From NCBI GenBank assembly GCA_015655335.1, contig JAATFF010000128.1, positions 1 through 43,760 on the forward strand: a stretch of 43,760 nucleotides of DNA. Direction: 5' to 3'. The stretch is from Lysobacterales bacterium (GTDB lineage Bacteria > Pseudomonadota > Gammaproteobacteria > Xanthomonadales > Rhodanobacteraceae). Positions within the stretch are counted from its first letter, which is position 1, and each line of letters starts with the position of its first letter. Positions 17,821-28,402 of this stretch are shown here, in pieces. Both the position numbers and the translations under genes were made by a program. The notes beneath the pieces are model-generated. The model did no database searches. It saw only the letters and a program-made list of their open reading frames with translations, and was not told the origin of the DNA.

Positions 17821-18415
17821 TTTTCGGGGTCCGATACAGGATGCCATGCACGTCATGGAGCAACTCCAAGTGATTATCGTTGAGGCTGGCACGCATGCCG
17901 ATGCCATTCATTACGCTTTGACCTTGCGTCATTGTCGCTGGCGCCGCCGTTTCCATGCGGTTTTCTTTCGGCCAGCCGGTGACGTCCGAGGTATGCAATG
18001 TTGCCATGGGACCCAGGGCGTAGGCAGGGCGGTACATGTAGACCGCGCCGTCCAGTCGCATCAAGGTGCCTGATTTGTTGACCCAGCCGTAGGGGGCGTT
18101 GCCTTGCCAGTCCGGTACGCCCGGTTTTTTGGCGGTGATATCGAAGACCGGAGCGTTGATGTAGAGCGATTCGTCGCTCGTGCGACGATCCATGCGCGGC
18201 GCGGTCATGGTGAAGTTCAACAGGCCGTCGACGTCGTAACTCCACACCTTGGAGTTGTAGAGGACGTAATCGGAAATGGGTGGTCCGACGAAGTCGTTAA
18301 CCGGAGCACCACCCTCGACCCAGCGGTCCAGAATCCAGCTCGCAGGCGCGGCGATGGCGAGAAAAACAATCGCTACCGTAATGCGGTTGTCGCGGATGTA
18401 TTGGCGAAAACTCAC
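17735..18415 (-). CDS. lptC: LPS export ABC transporter periplasmic protein LptC
   Basis: Bitopic inner-membrane protein that receives LPS from LptB2FG and hands it to LptA. Its 226 residues have one N-terminal membrane helix (ITVAIVFLAIAAPASWIL), then the LptC fold (NSKVWSYDVDGLLNFTMTAPRMD to LELLHDVHGIL). The GTG at 18415 is chosen because it forms a GTGA overlap with the kdsC stop. The roughly 30 C-terminal residues are Ala/Gly-rich and overlap the lptA signal-peptide region in another frame, making the protein somewhat longer than the usual 190 or so. Confidence 0.88.
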   Translation of the reverse strand: MSFRQYIRDNRITVAIVFLAIAAPASWILDRWVEGGAPVNDFVGPPISDYVLYNSKVWSYDVDGLLNFTMTAPRMDRRTSDESLYINAPVFDITAKKPGVPDWQGNAPYGWVNKSGTLMRLDGAVYMYRPAYALGPMATLHTSDVTGWPKENRMETAAPATMTQGQSVMNGIGMRASLNDNHLELLHDVHGILYRTPKNATTQPAGHGAAAPATSAGKAGRPQSAN

Positions 18416-18954
18416 CGCCAGTGCTCCTGTTCCGCGGACGTCTTGCCCTTCGCGTGCAAAATGAGATCGCATACTTCGCGTACCGCACCCTGGCCGCCGC
18501 GGAGGCTGGTTTGCCAATGCGCTTGCTCGGTGACCCACGGATGGGCGTTGGCAACCGCCACCGCCAGTCCGGCCATACGCATGACCGCTATATCCGGCAG
18601 ATCGTCACCCACAAAAGCGATCTCGTCGGGCTGCAAATGCAGGGCTTCGAGAATTTGCATCATGCATTCGCGCTTGTCGTTTTGTCCTTGATAGACGTGG
18701 GCGATATCCAGTTCTTCCGCGCGCAGTGCAACCGGGTGGCTGATGCGTGCGCTGATGATGGCTACGTGCACCCCGTGGGCTTGCAGCCTTTTCAGGCCTA
18801 GGCCGTCGTGCACGTGAAACACCTTGGTTTCGTGTCCGCTTTCGGTGTACCAGAGGCGACCATCGGTAAGCGTGCCATCGACATCGAACGCTGCCAGACG
18901 GATCTTGGCGGCGCGGGCCAGTACTTCGGCGGGCAGGTTGGCAAGATATTCCAT
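18412..18954 (-). CDS. kdsC: 3-deoxy-D-manno-octulosonate 8-phosphate phosphatase
   Basis: HAD-type phosphatase that removes phosphate from Kdo-8-phosphate in the inner-core LPS pathway. Its 180 residues have the HAD nucleophile/acid pair D24-x-D26 (AAFDVDGTLTDG), the VHDGLGLKRLQ segment, and GDDLPD near 117 as motif IV. It is a minimal, uncapped HAD protein like E. coli KdsC. It lies 10 bases after kdsD and overlaps lptC by 4 bases. Confidence 0.95.
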   Translation of the reverse strand: MEYLANLPAEVLARAAKIRLAAFDVDGTLTDGRLWYTESGHETKVFHVHDGLGLKRLQAHGVHVAIISARISHPVALRAEELDIAHVYQGQNDKRECMMQILEALHLQPDEIAFVGDDLPDIAVMRMAGLAVAVANAHPWVTEQAHWQTSLRGGQGAVREVCDLILHAKGKTSAEQEHWR

Positions 18955-18964
18955 GAGCTTTCCG

Positions 18965-19975
18965 TCAGACGACGCGGGCGCGCAGCAGGTCGTGGATGTT
19001 CAGTGCGCCGACCACGCGTTGTGCGTCATCAACCACCAGTAGGGCGTGAATCTGGTATTTCTCCATCAGCTGTGCCGCTTCGATGGCCAGCTTGTCGGCG
19101 CTAATGACCTTGGGACCGCGGGTCATCAGGTCGCTGACCTTGGCGTTGCGCAGATCGACGCCATCGTCGTCCAGCGCGCGACGCAAGTCGCCGTCGGTGA
19201 AAACGCCCAGCAGGTGCTGTTCGTTGTCAACGACGGCGGTCATACCCAGGTGTTTGTGGGTCATTTCCATCAAGGCTTGGGTGAGGCTCGCGTCAGGAGA
19301 GATCATCGGTATGCCGGTGCCCGTATGCATCACGTCGCTGATATGCAACAGCAGGCGGCGGCCCAGGCTTCCAGCTGGATGTGAACGCGCGAAGTCCTCA
19401 GAGGTAAACCCGCGTGCTTCCAGCAGTGCGATCGCCAGGGCATCGCCCATGACCAGGGCGGCGGTGGTACTGGCCGTTGGGGCCAGGCCCAGCGGGCAAG
19501 CTTCGGCGGAAATGCCAGCATCCAAGTGCACATCGGCCTGGTCGGCCAGGGAGGAATCCGGGTTGCCGGTAATCGCAATTAGCGGAATGCCCTGGCGCTT
19601 GATCACCGGCAGGATAAAGAGAATTTCGTCGGTTTCGCCGGAGTTGGACAGGGCGAGCACCACATCCTGCGGCAGGATCATCCCCAGGTCGCCATGACTG
19701 GCCTCGCCCGGGTGGACAAAGAAGGCCGGGGTGCCGGTGGAGGCCAGGGTGGCGGCGATCTTGCGCCCCACGTGGCCGGATTTACCCATGCCCGTGACCA
19801 CCAATCGCCCCTTGCAGCCCAGGATCAGCCGGCAGGCGGCCACAAACGTATCGTCGATCCGTGGCTCCAGCGCTCGAATGGCAGCGGCCTCAGTGGCGAT
19901 AACCGTGCGTGCGCTGCGTACGATGGCGGCGGCATCCACCCGGGTGGATTTGGGCTTGGCGATGGGTGCGTTCAT
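18965..19975 (-). CDS. kdsD: Arabinose-5-phosphate isomerase
   Basis: Interconverts ribulose-5-phosphate and arabinose-5-phosphate, the first committed step to Kdo. Its 336 residues comprise a SIS domain (VVTGMGKSGHVGRKIAATLASTG, then LALSNSGETDEIL) and two C-terminal CBS domains from about residue 215. It is the first gene of the minus-strand envelope operon and diverges from ibaG-murA across 166 bases. Confidence 0.95.
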   Translation of the reverse strand: MNAPIAKPKSTRVDAAAIVRSARTVIATEAAAIRALEPRIDDTFVAACRLILGCKGRLVVTGMGKSGHVGRKIAATLASTGTPAFFVHPGEASHGDLGMILPQDVVLALSNSGETDEILFILPVIKRQGIPLIAITGNPDSSLADQADVHLDAGISAEACPLGLAPTASTTAALVMGDALAIALLEARGFTSEDFARSHPAGSLGRRLLLHISDVMHTGTGIPMISPDASLTQALMEMTHKHLGMTAVVDNEQHLLGVFTDGDLRRALDDDGVDLRNAKVSDLMTRGPKVISADKLAIEAAQLMEKYQIHALLVVDDAQRVVGALNIHDLLRARVV

Positions 19976-20141
19976 GCGTCCTCGGTGGCAGCGGGCAGGG
20001 GAGCGCCGGGGCTGTGTCGTTTCTGCGACAGCAGATTTCCATTAACATGGCATATTCGCATTCTATCTTGATGCCTGATGCCAATGGCTCGCCCCTTAAC
20101 ATCGAGCGGCCGGCGTTCAGGATCTCCCCAATGGAAAAACA

Positions 20142-20381
20142 ATGGACGCAGCCAGCATCCAGGCAATGATTGAAACGGGCCTGCCCGGCGCACGGGCTAA
20201 CGTGCAAGGGGACGATGGCGTGCACTTCGAGGCGGAAGTGGTGGCCGTGCAGTTTGCAGGCAAGTTGCCGCTGGCGCGCCATCGGCTGGTCTATGCCACG
20301 CTGGGTGACTTGATGGGGGGCGCGATTCATGCGCTTGCACTGAAGACTCTCACGCCGGAAGAAGCCGCCGCGCGCCGTTGA
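20142..20381 (+). CDS. ibaG: BolA/IbaG-family protein
   Basis: Small 79-residue BolA-fold protein, likely a partner of monothiol glutaredoxin in iron-sulfur or acid-stress biology. The family core appears as VHFEAEVVAVQFAGKLPLARHRLVYATLGDLM, then IHALALKTLTPEEAA with its helix-turn motif. The gene sits immediately upstream of murA and beside the kds/lpt genes, the position of ibaG (yrbA) in E. coli. The ATG at 20142 gives the typical short N-terminus. Confidence 0.88.
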   Translation: MDAASIQAMIETGLPGARANVQGDDGVHFEAEVVAVQFAGKLPLARHRLVYATLGDLMGGAIHALALKTLTPEEAAARR

Positions 20382-20418
20382 CGGTCGCTGCCGCGCTCTC
20401 CGGAAGCTCGCTTTCTAA

Positions 20419-21687
<1,269 letters not shown>

Positions 21688-21704
21688 TGCTTCCGATACG
21701 AAAC

Positions 21705-21728
21705 GGGCCGCGCAAGCGGCCCTTTTTT
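21705..21728 (+). terminator. Intrinsic terminator of murA
   Basis: GGGCCGC and GCGGCCC pair around a GCAA tetraloop, followed by six T. It sits 17 bases after the murA stop. The T run overlaps the end of the convergent DUF3108 gene. Confidence 0.93.
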
Positions 21729-22434
21729 ATGGTGTGCTGTAGTGAATCAGCTGCATGGTCAGATCGCCGCCGTCGCTTTGTGCCATTTTTACCGGTAGCG
21801 GAAATTGCTTGGGCACGTACCACGCGTCGAAATGTTTATCCGAATCGGTGCGTGTTACGCGTTCGGCCTGGAAGCTGCCGGCCGGTACCTTGATTGCTTC
21901 CGTACCTTGCACTTTGAACTGCTGCTGCTCCACGCGCTGCTTCACGCCCACGGGTAGTGTGACGCTCGAGTTGCCGTTGCGTAGCGCAAGGCCGAGCGCC
22001 AAGGGCATGGTGTTGCGATCGACCATGCCTGCTGTGGCGGCATAGTTGGTCGGTCCTTTACCTTCGTCGACGCTGACTTGTTTGCTGTTCCAGTCCACCT
22101 GCATCACGCGCTGCTTGGTCTTGAGCGCACTTACCTTGGAGTTGTACGTTTCGGTTTCGGGTGCGTCGTTGTTCCAGCGGAAGCGTGTGACATCGCTTGA
22201 GTTGGCGCCAAGCATGGCGGCCAGTCCGGAAGTACCGTGAATCTGGTTGCTGTATTCGTACTCGCCATGGCCGAGCGATGTAAGCGTGATGGTCGCCTGA
22301 CCCATCGCTTCGCCACCGCGAGACACCTGGTATGTCGCGGTGAATGGCGTGGGTGCCGCAGCGAATACGGCGGTGGTAAAGGTGACCAGCGCGAAGCCGG
22401 CGAGGAGCGTGTGGGATAGTTTGAGTGTGCGCAT
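21727..22434 (-). CDS. DUF3108-domain periplasmic protein
   Basis: A 235-residue protein with a signal peptide (MRTLKLSHTLLAGFALVTFTTAVFA) and a DUF3108 body (PFTATYQVSRGGEAMGQATITL to FDAWYVPKQFPLPVKMA). The family folds like a lipid-binding beta-barrel half and has no fixed function. Here it lies 51 bases after purN on the same strand, an arrangement seen in other Xanthomonadales by recollection. Its stop lies in the T run of the murA terminator. Confidence 0.82.
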   Translation of the reverse strand: MRTLKLSHTLLAGFALVTFTTAVFAAAPTPFTATYQVSRGGEAMGQATITLTSLGHGEYEYSNQIHGTSGLAAMLGANSSDVTRFRWNNDAPETETYNSKVSALKTKQRVMQVDWNSKQVSVDEGKGPTNYAATAGMVDRNTMPLALGLALRNGNSSVTLPVGVKQRVEQQQFKVQGTEAIKVPAGSFQAERVTRTDSDKHFDAWYVPKQFPLPVKMAQSDGGDLTMQLIHYSTP

Positions 22435-22485
22435 GGATCGGCAGTGTACGCGCGAATCCTGAACGCATCGTTGCGAGCGTAAAGG

Positions 22486-23148
22486 TCAGCGAATCAACGT
22501 TCCGTCCAGCCATCGCAAGGGTTTGCGAAGCGGTTCGCCATCGAAGCTTATATCGCTGGCGCCCAACGATAGCCACCCCGCAGCGATCAGCGCGACAACG
22601 GCGCACAGCAGCTGATGCTCGAGCGGTAGAAGCCGTTCCGCCAGCGTGTTTTCATTGTCGCCGGCTTGGATAGATAACAAGGTTTGGGCGATGACCGGGC
22701 CGCCGTCCAACTCCGCCGTGACGTAATGCACGCTGGCGCCATGTTCGGCATCGCCTGCTTTCAGTGCGCGACGGTGCGTGCGCAGGCCAGGGTATTTGGG
22801 CAGCAATGACGGATGGATATTGATCATCCGACCTGCCCACGGTTTTAGCGCATCGCCATCGATGATGCGCATGAAGCCCGCGAGCACCAGCAAGTCTGGC
22901 TTCGTGGCTGCGATGCGATCGAACAAGGCGAAATCGTAGTCGCGACGTTCGGCGTGGTCGCGTGGATCCATCACCAAGGTTGGAATGCTCGTCATCTGCG
23001 CAAGCTGCAACGCGCCGGCATCGGCCTTGTCGCTCGCAACCAATACGAATTCCACGGGCAGTTCATCGCGATCGCGCGCCGCCAGCAGCGCGGCGAAATT
23101 GCTGCCGCGGCCGGAGACGAGTACTGCGATGCGAAGAGGTGCAAGCAT
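22486..23148 (-). CDS. purN: Phosphoribosylglycinamide formyltransferase
   Basis: Third step of purine synthesis; formylates GAR with 10-formyltetrahydrofolate. Its 220 residues contain the N-terminal nucleotide loop LVSGRGSNFAALL and the catalytic Asn-His pair in MINIHPSLLPKYPGLRTHRRAL, with the matching Asp further on. Position downstream of purM is the classic purMN order. A diverged REP doublet lies between the two genes, which may lower read-through. Confidence 0.95.
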   Translation of the reverse strand: MLAPLRIAVLVSGRGSNFAALLAARDRDELPVEFVLVASDKADAGALQLAQMTSIPTLVMDPRDHAERRDYDFALFDRIAATKPDLLVLAGFMRIIDGDALKPWAGRMINIHPSLLPKYPGLRTHRRALKAGDAEHGASVHYVTAELDGGPVIAQTLLSIQAGDNENTLAERLLPLEHQLLCAVVALIAAGWLSLGASDISFDGEPLRKPLRWLDGTLIR

Positions 23149-23174
23149 GTTTAGGGGATGTGTCTGATTAGGCC

Positions 23175-23273
23175 CGTCATCCTGGCGGAGGCCGGGATCC
23201 AGTGACTCAAGCGCTAACGCTGCGTGCTTCGCACTACATATTTCACTGGGCCCGGGTCTTCGCCGGGGCGGCG
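23175..23273. repeat. Diverged REP doublet between purM and purN
   Basis: The arms at 23175-23205 and 23243-23273 are imperfect inverted copies of each other and resemble the doublet at 3675-3753. The middle contains small hairpins (AGCG-CTAA-CGCT and GTGC-TTC-GCAC). It lies inside the purM-purN transcript on the minus strand and may affect mRNA stability. Confidence 0.7.
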
Positions 23274-23287
23274 TTGAGGTGATGTGC

Positions 23288-24319
23288 TTAACCGATATGC
23301 ACGCGCTCGTCGCCTTGCGCGGGCACGACTTCGCCGATGATCGAGCTCTTCAATCCATGTTTCGCAAGCAACGCCGATGCAGCGGCCACGGCGTCGCGCG
23401 GCAGCAGCACGGTGAAACCGATGCCGCAGTTGAACGTGCGCCACATTTCCTCGCGCGCCACGTTGCCTTCGCGCATCAGCCAATCGAACACCGGCGGCAG
23501 CACGATGGCTGACGCTTCGAGTTTCAGGCCAAGTCCGTCGGGTACGACGCGGATGATGTTTTCCTTCAGGCCACCGCCGGTGATATGCGCCATGCCGTGC
23601 ACGGGCACCGTCGACTTCAACAGTTCCAGCATTGGCTTTACGTAGATGGTGGTGGGTGCCATCAGCGCATCGGCCAGCGTTACGCCGCCAAGATCCAGAT
23701 CAAAGGGGCTGCCGGCGCGCTCGACGATCTTGCGGATCAGCGAGTAACCATTCGAATGCGGACCAGAAGACGCCACGCCCAGGACCACATCGCCAGCGAC
23801 GATGCCTTCGCCGCTTAGCAATGCATCCTTTTCGACGGCGCCGACGGTGAAGCCGGCCAGGTCGTATTCGCCCGGCGGGTACATATCGGGCATTTCGGCC
23901 GTCTCGCCGCCGATCAGCGCGCAGCCGGCCAGCTCGCAGCCCTTGGCGATGCCGCCGACCACCGCGACCGTGGTATCCACGTCCAGCTTGCCGGTGGCGA
24001 AATAATCGAGGAAGAACAGTGGCTCGGCGCCTTGCACCAGCACGTCGTTCACGCACATGCCGACTAGGTCGATGCCGATCGTGTCGTGCCGGCCCAACTG
24101 CTGAGCCAGCTTGAGCTTGGTGCCCACGCCGTCGGTGCCCGAGACCAGCACCGGTTCCTTGTAGCGTGTGCCGAGATTGAACAAGCCGCCAAAACCGCCC
24201 AGGCCGCCCATCACTTCGGGACGGAAGGTGCGCTTGACCAGCGGTTTGATGCGTTCGACCACGGCGTTGCCGGCGTCGATATCTACGCCAGCGGCGCGGT
24301 AAGTGAGGGCGTCGGACAT
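23288..24319 (-). CDS. purM: Phosphoribosylformylglycinamidine cyclo-ligase
   Basis: Fifth step of purine synthesis; closes the imidazole ring to give AIR using ATP. Its 343 residues match the family. Motifs include [10 protein letters not shown] near the N-terminus, the metal/ATP region [40 protein letters not shown], and [15 protein letters not shown]. It diverges from the DUF2066 gene across 260 bases. Confidence 0.96.
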   Translation of the reverse strand: MSDALTYRAAGVDIDAGNAVVERIKPLVKRTFRPEVMGGLGGFGGLFNLGTRYKEPVLVSGTDGVGTKLKLAQQLGRHDTIGIDLVGMCVNDVLVQGAEPLFFLDYFATGKLDVDTTVAVVGGIAKGCELAGCALIGGETAEMPDMYPPGEYDLAGFTVGAVEKDALLSGEGIVAGDVVLGVASSGPHSNGYSLIRKIVERAGSPFDLDLGGVTLADALMAPTTIYVKPMLELLKSTVPVHGMAHITGGGLKENIIRVVPDGLGLKLEASAIVLPPVFDWLMREGNVAREEMWRTFNCGIGFTVLLPRDAVAAASALLAKHGLKSSIIGEVVPAQGDERVHIG

Positions 24320-24579
24320 GGCGGACCTGTGCTTCGGAAAACGAAAGGGACGCTGTGATTCTTTCTTTACCAGCGCCCTTGACCCTGTTTGCCCGCAGTT
24401 CTTCGGGCCGCCAGCTCAACAGACGGCCAGTCTGCTTTCGCCAGCGCCCCTGTGATCTGCAGGCAAACAATGCCAATGGCACCCGTACAGAATGGACCAG
24501 AGCATCGCTAATGATAGACGTTAGGGGTGGGATTGGGCAGACTTTCGTTCAAATCCCCACCCTGAGCCCGGCCTATCCC

Positions 24580-25569
24580 ATGCGCCTGTCACGTCTGCTG
24601 ATTGCTACCTTGCTGCTTGGCCTTGTCGCGGGCCTGCCGCAGATCGCCCTTAGCCAGACGGCGTCGCCCTATACGGTGGTCGTGCCGGTATCGGATGTGA
24701 GCGATGCCCAGCGCAGCCAGGCTTTCTCCACGGCGCTGGGGCAGGTGCTGGCGCGTGTTTCGGGCGGCCAGGACCTTACGGGCAAGACCGGTTACAGCGA
24801 TGCCATGCAGAATGCCGCAGGTATCGTCAAACAGTTCCAATACCAGCGTGGTGCGGGCAATCCGCCTACTCTGACCTTGTCGATCACTTTCGATCAGGGT
24901 GCCGTGCAGCGTCTGGTTACCCAAATGGGCGCCACGACGGCCGGAGTCAAACCGCCGCTGCTGCTGATTGTGCGCGGCAGCGACGGCAAGATCCTCGGCA
25001 AGGACGATCTCGGCGCCCTGGGCGACGCCGTGAGCAAGCACGGTTACCAGGTGAGTTATGCCGATCCGACCCAGCTCCCCGATCTGGACAAGCTCGCGAC
25101 CGCCGATCCGGCCGCCATGTCGGCGATTAGCCGGCTGTACCACACCGGTCTGGTGCTGGTGGGCGACATGCACGCCAACGGCGCCGATTGGACGTTGATC
25201 AGTGGCGGCCAGGCCCAGCATTGGAGCGCTCAAGGCAGCAACGCCGATTTGTTCGCGGACGCCGGCAAAAGCGCCACCGATCGCCTCGGCCAGGCGCTGA
25301 ACGTGATTGGCGCGACCACGGTCGACGGAAAACTGTGGGTATCCGGCCTGCACACCGCGATGGATTACGCCAATTTGCTGGCGACGTTGCGTGCGGATCC
25401 TTCCGTACAGAAAGTAGGCACACTCGCTGCACAGGACGATGGCGTGCTGCTCGCCGTGAAGGCCGGCATGCCGCTCGACGGTCTGGCGGCCAACCTCACC
25501 GCAGGCGGTCGCCTCATGCAAGGCAGCTCGCACGACGGTGCCGATGTCAGCTTGCGTTGGCTGCACTGA
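24580..25569 (+). CDS. DUF2066-domain protein
   Basis: A 329-residue protein with a signal peptide (MRLSRLLIATLLLGLVAGLPQIALS) and the DUF2066 start SPYTVVVPVSDVSDAQRSQAFSTALGQVLARVSG. Function is unknown. In many gammaproteobacteria the gene lies between purM and hda, as here. The frame is open 75 codons further upstream, but the ATG at 24580 is chosen for the signal peptide. The 260 bases before it are the divergent control region with purM and show no gene. Confidence 0.82.
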   Translation: MRLSRLLIATLLLGLVAGLPQIALSQTASPYTVVVPVSDVSDAQRSQAFSTALGQVLARVSGGQDLTGKTGYSDAMQNAAGIVKQFQYQRGAGNPPTLTLSITFDQGAVQRLVTQMGATTAGVKPPLLLIVRGSDGKILGKDDLGALGDAVSKHGYQVSYADPTQLPDLDKLATADPAAMSAISRLYHTGLVLVGDMHANGADWTLISGGQAQHWSAQGSNADLFADAGKSATDRLGQALNVIGATTVDGKLWVSGLHTAMDYANLLATLRADPSVQKVGTLAAQDDGVLLAVKAGMPLDGLAANLTAGGRLMQGSSHDGADVSLRWLH

Positions 25570-25576
25570 GCCGCGC

Positions 25577-26155
25577 ATGGTCGCCGCGATGCCCACTGCG
25601 TCGCACTCGCCTTGGCGACATCTGCCTAATGCGATTTCCATGCTGCGGGTGTTGCTCGTCGCTCCCATCTGCTGGTTGTTGTTGCATCGAAGTTGGTCGT
25701 CGGCGCTGATGCTGGTCGCTGTGGCAGGTGTTTCGGACGGGTTGGACGGTTTTCTGGCGCGTCATTACGGCTGGCAGAGTCGGCTCGGCGGCATGCTCGA
25801 TGCGATCGCAGACAAGCTGCTGTTGATCAGCTGTTTCGTGATATTGGCGTGGCTCGCGGAAGTCCCGCTCTGGCTTACGTTGATCGTCTGCGGACGTGAT
25901 CTGGTCATCGCGTCCGGTGCTTTGTTCTGGCGCTTGCTGATCGGCCGCATCTATCCGCAGCCCAGTTTGTGGTCCAAAGCCTGCACGCTGATGCAGATCG
26001 TGTATCTGCTTGCTGTGCTGTTGGCGCTTGTCCATGGGCCTTCGCCAACGCTTGCGCCACTGGCCTGGCTGGTGGCTGCGCTATGCGCAGTCAGCGGCCT
26101 GGATTATGTGGTGCGCTGGTCGCATCGCGCATGGCACACCCGTTGGGCGCCATAG
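25577..26155 (+). CDS. CDP-alcohol phosphatidyltransferase family protein (PgsA-like)
   Basis: Membrane enzyme of about 192 residues. The full CDP-alcohol signature is present: D-GL-DG-FL-AR, eight residues, G-x3-D-x3-D in the segment from SDGLDGFLARHYGW to LDAIADK. Several hydrophobic helices flank it. The natural product is probably phosphatidylglycerophosphate or cardiolipin-type lipid, but the acceptor alcohol cannot be read from sequence. pssA in this window is a separate, different member. It starts 7 bases after the DUF2066 gene. ATGs at 25577 and 25589 are both possible. Confidence 0.85.
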   Translation: MVAAMPTASHSPWRHLPNAISMLRVLLVAPICWLLLHRSWSSALMLVAVAGVSDGLDGFLARHYGWQSRLGGMLDAIADKLLLISCFVILAWLAEVPLWLTLIVCGRDLVIASGALFWRLLIGRIYPQPSLWSKACTLMQIVYLLAVLLALVHGPSPTLAPLAWLVAALCAVSGLDYVVRWSHRAWHTRWAP

Positions 26156-26171
26156 CGATTGCCACAAGACT

Positions 26172-27401
26172 TTGAACGACCACCCACATCAGCCAAACTT
26201 GTCTTCACGCCTGCCCGCCATCGATGAGCCACTCGTGTCCATAAGCCAAGAGACGTCCCGCCGCTGGCAGATGCTGGCCATTACCGTAGTCATCGCGCTG
26301 CTGGTATGGCTGCTTGCGCCAGTGCTGATGCCCTTCGCGATTGCCGCCATGCTGGCCTACCTGGGCGATCCCATGGCCAATCGCCTTGAGCGGCTGGGTA
26401 TCGGTCGTACGCTTGCGGTCAGCATCGTGTTCGTGGTGCTGATACTGATTATCGGCGCTTCCCTTTTGTTGCTGGTACCGCTGATCGCACGCCAGATCGA
26501 AAACCTGGTGCAGAACTTCCCGAGTTATGTGGAGTGGGCGAGAGATACCGCGCTGCCCTGGTTGCAGACCAGATTGCATCTAGACCCGAGTGCGTTCGAC
26601 ACTGACCGGCTGATGGCCGAAATCAAGGAGAACATCGGCTCGATCGGTAGCGTCATCGGCAAGTTGTCGCGCTCCGGTTTCGGCGTGGTGATGTGGCTTA
26701 CCAATCTGGTGCTGATTCCGGTGGTGTGGTTTTACCTGTTGCGCGACTGGGACCGTCTGGTGCTATGGATCGACCGCATGCTGCCGCGCTCGATCGAACC
26801 GACCATCGCGCACCTCGCGCGCGAATCGGACGCCGTGCTCGGCGCGTTCGTGCGTGGGCAGTTGCTCGTGATGCTGGCGCTCGCCATTTACTACGGTGCT
26901 GCGCTGACCCTGGTGGGTATCTCGGTGGGCCCGCTTATCGGCATGGTCGCGGGCCTGCTCAGCTTCGTGCCTTATCTGGGTTTCATCACAGGCTTTGCCG
27001 CGGCGATCATTGCCTCGCTGGTGCAGCACGGCGATTGGACGCATCTGTTGATGGTGGTCGGCGTCTTCGTCGTTGGTCAATTGCTGGAAGGTTATGTGCT
27101 GGTGCCGCGACTGGTGGGCGAGAAAATTGGCTTGCACCCCGTCGCGGTTATTTTTGCCGTGTTGGCTGGCGGCTATCTTTTCGGTTTTCTCGGCGTGTTG
27201 CTGGCGCTTCCTGCTGCCTCGGTGATTTTGGTGTTGTTGCGCTATCTGGCACAGCGCTACAAACAGAGTGATCTGTACACCGAAGAAGGTCAGCCCGATA
27301 CCGTGATTGCGGAAGTCGACGTAACCATCGGCCAAGCATCCAACGGTGAAGTACAGACCGAAACGCGCGTTATCGAAAACAACGAATCGCCTAAACCATG
27401 A
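26172..27401 (+). CDS. AI-2E/PerM-family transporter
   Basis: Polytopic membrane protein of about 409 residues. It has N-terminal helices (LAITVVIALLVWLLAPVLMPFAIAA and VSIVFVVLILIIGASLLLLVPLIA), a soluble amphipathic middle, and a C-terminal set with the PYLGFITGFAAAIIA and GYVLVPRLVGEKIGLHPVAVIFAVLAGGYLFG stretches typical of the UPF0118/PerM family. Substrate is unknown; some relatives export quorum signals or sodium. The start is unsure: a TTG at 26172 or a GTG at 26235, neither with a clear ribosome site. It overlaps hda by 4 bases (ATGA), a conserved pairing. Confidence 0.85.
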   Translation: MNDHPHQPNLSSRLPAIDEPLVSISQETSRRWQMLAITVVIALLVWLLAPVLMPFAIAAMLAYLGDPMANRLERLGIGRTLAVSIVFVVLILIIGASLLLLVPLIARQIENLVQNFPSYVEWARDTALPWLQTRLHLDPSAFDTDRLMAEIKENIGSIGSVIGKLSRSGFGVVMWLTNLVLIPVVWFYLLRDWDRLVLWIDRMLPRSIEPTIAHLARESDAVLGAFVRGQLLVMLALAIYYGAALTLVGISVGPLIGMVAGLLSFVPYLGFITGFAAAIIASLVQHGDWTHLLMVVGVFVVGQLLEGYVLVPRLVGEKIGLHPVAVIFAVLAGGYLFGFLGVLLALPAASVILVLLRYLAQRYKQSDLYTEEGQPDTVIAEVDVTIGQASNGEVQTETRVIENNESPKP

Positions 27402-28093
27402 CCGTGCAGTTGCCGTTGAGTTTGCGTTGGCCACGCCGCCAACGTTTCGAGCATTTCCACGCGGGTATCAACGCACCGGCCGTTGCCGCCGTGCGCACGC
27501 TCGCTACGCAGCCGGGCGCGCCGTGGTTGTACCTCAGCGGTTCGGCTGGCAGTGGTAAAAGCCATCTTTTGCTCGCTGCATGTCAAGCCGCCAGCGAAAC
27601 AGGGCGCTCCGCGCAATACCTGCCGCTGAAAACGCTCCGCGACCATGCGGCCGTGATTCGCGGCGTAGCCGGCAGCGAATTTCTCGCGTTGGACAATCTG
27701 GATACACTCGCTGGCGAGCGAGATGCTGAACACGCTTTGTTCGATCTCTACAATCGCGCGCGTGCCGAAGGCACGGCACTCCTTTTCGCTGCTGAATCCG
27801 TTCCCGCCCAGTTGCCGATTACGCTACCGGATCTGCGTTCGCGTCTTGGTGCGTGTACGCAGTTCGCACTCAAACCGTTGGACGACACAGAGCGCCGCGA
27901 AGTGCTAAAGAGTCAGGCAGCGCTACGCGGCATCGAGTTGGACGATACGGTGCTGGACTGGTTGTTTGCGCGCTATGTGCGAGATCTAGGCGCTTTGCTC
28001 GATCTTCTCGATCGTCTGGATCAAGCTTCGCTGGCTGCGCAGCGGCGGATTACGGTGCCATTCCTGCGTACATTTCTGCGCGAGGCGGGCTAG
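27398..28093 (+). CDS. hda: DnaA regulatory inactivator Hda
   Basis: DnaA-like AAA+ protein that, bound to the DNA-loaded sliding clamp, triggers DnaA-ATP hydrolysis and prevents over-initiation of replication. Its 231 residues include an N-terminal clamp-binding motif QLPLSL (4-9), Walker A GSAGSGKS near residue 48, LALDNLDTLAG as the Walker B region, and the sensor segment. It lacks the DnaA DNA-binding domain, as expected. It is coupled to the PerM-type gene by an ATGA overlap. Confidence 0.94.
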   Translation: MTVQLPLSLRWPRRQRFEHFHAGINAPAVAAVRTLATQPGAPWLYLSGSAGSGKSHLLLAACQAASETGRSAQYLPLKTLRDHAAVIRGVAGSEFLALDNLDTLAGERDAEHALFDLYNRARAEGTALLFAAESVPAQLPITLPDLRSRLGACTQFALKPLDDTERREVLKSQAALRGIELDDTVLDWLFARYVRDLGALLDLLDRLDQASLAAQRRITVPFLRTFLREAG

Positions 28094-28140
28094 GCGGTCA
28101 CCGATAGGGGCTGGATAACGAAACGTCTTGGAGCAGGCTT

Positions 28141-28401
28141 ATGGATGCGGCGGATATCAAGTTCTCCTCGAGCGAAAAGGACATCATCGTCCGAAAAATA
28201 AAGCTCTACTTTTCCGAGGAGTTGCATCAGCAAATCGGGAGTTTTGACGCCGAATTCCTGCTGGATTTTTTCGCCAAGGAGATCGGCGCATACTTTTACA
28301 ATCGTGGTTTGTGCGACGCGCAAGCGGTTCTTTCGAGCAAGCTGGACGACATCCACGACGCGATTTATCAACTTGAGCGCCCGACCGAATTTGGGAGATG
28401 A
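28141..28401 (+). CDS. DUF2164-domain protein
   Basis: An 86-residue cytoplasmic protein matching DUF2164: FSSSEKDIIVRKIKLYFSEEL, then IGSFDAEFLLDFFAKEIGAYFYNRGL. Function is unknown. It precedes a VOC protein by one base and probably opens a small operon of four short genes. Confidence 0.85.
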   Translation: MDAADIKFSSSEKDIIVRKIKLYFSEELHQQIGSFDAEFLLDFFAKEIGAYFYNRGLCDAQAVLSSKLDDIHDAIYQLERPTEFGR

Positions 28402-28402
28402 C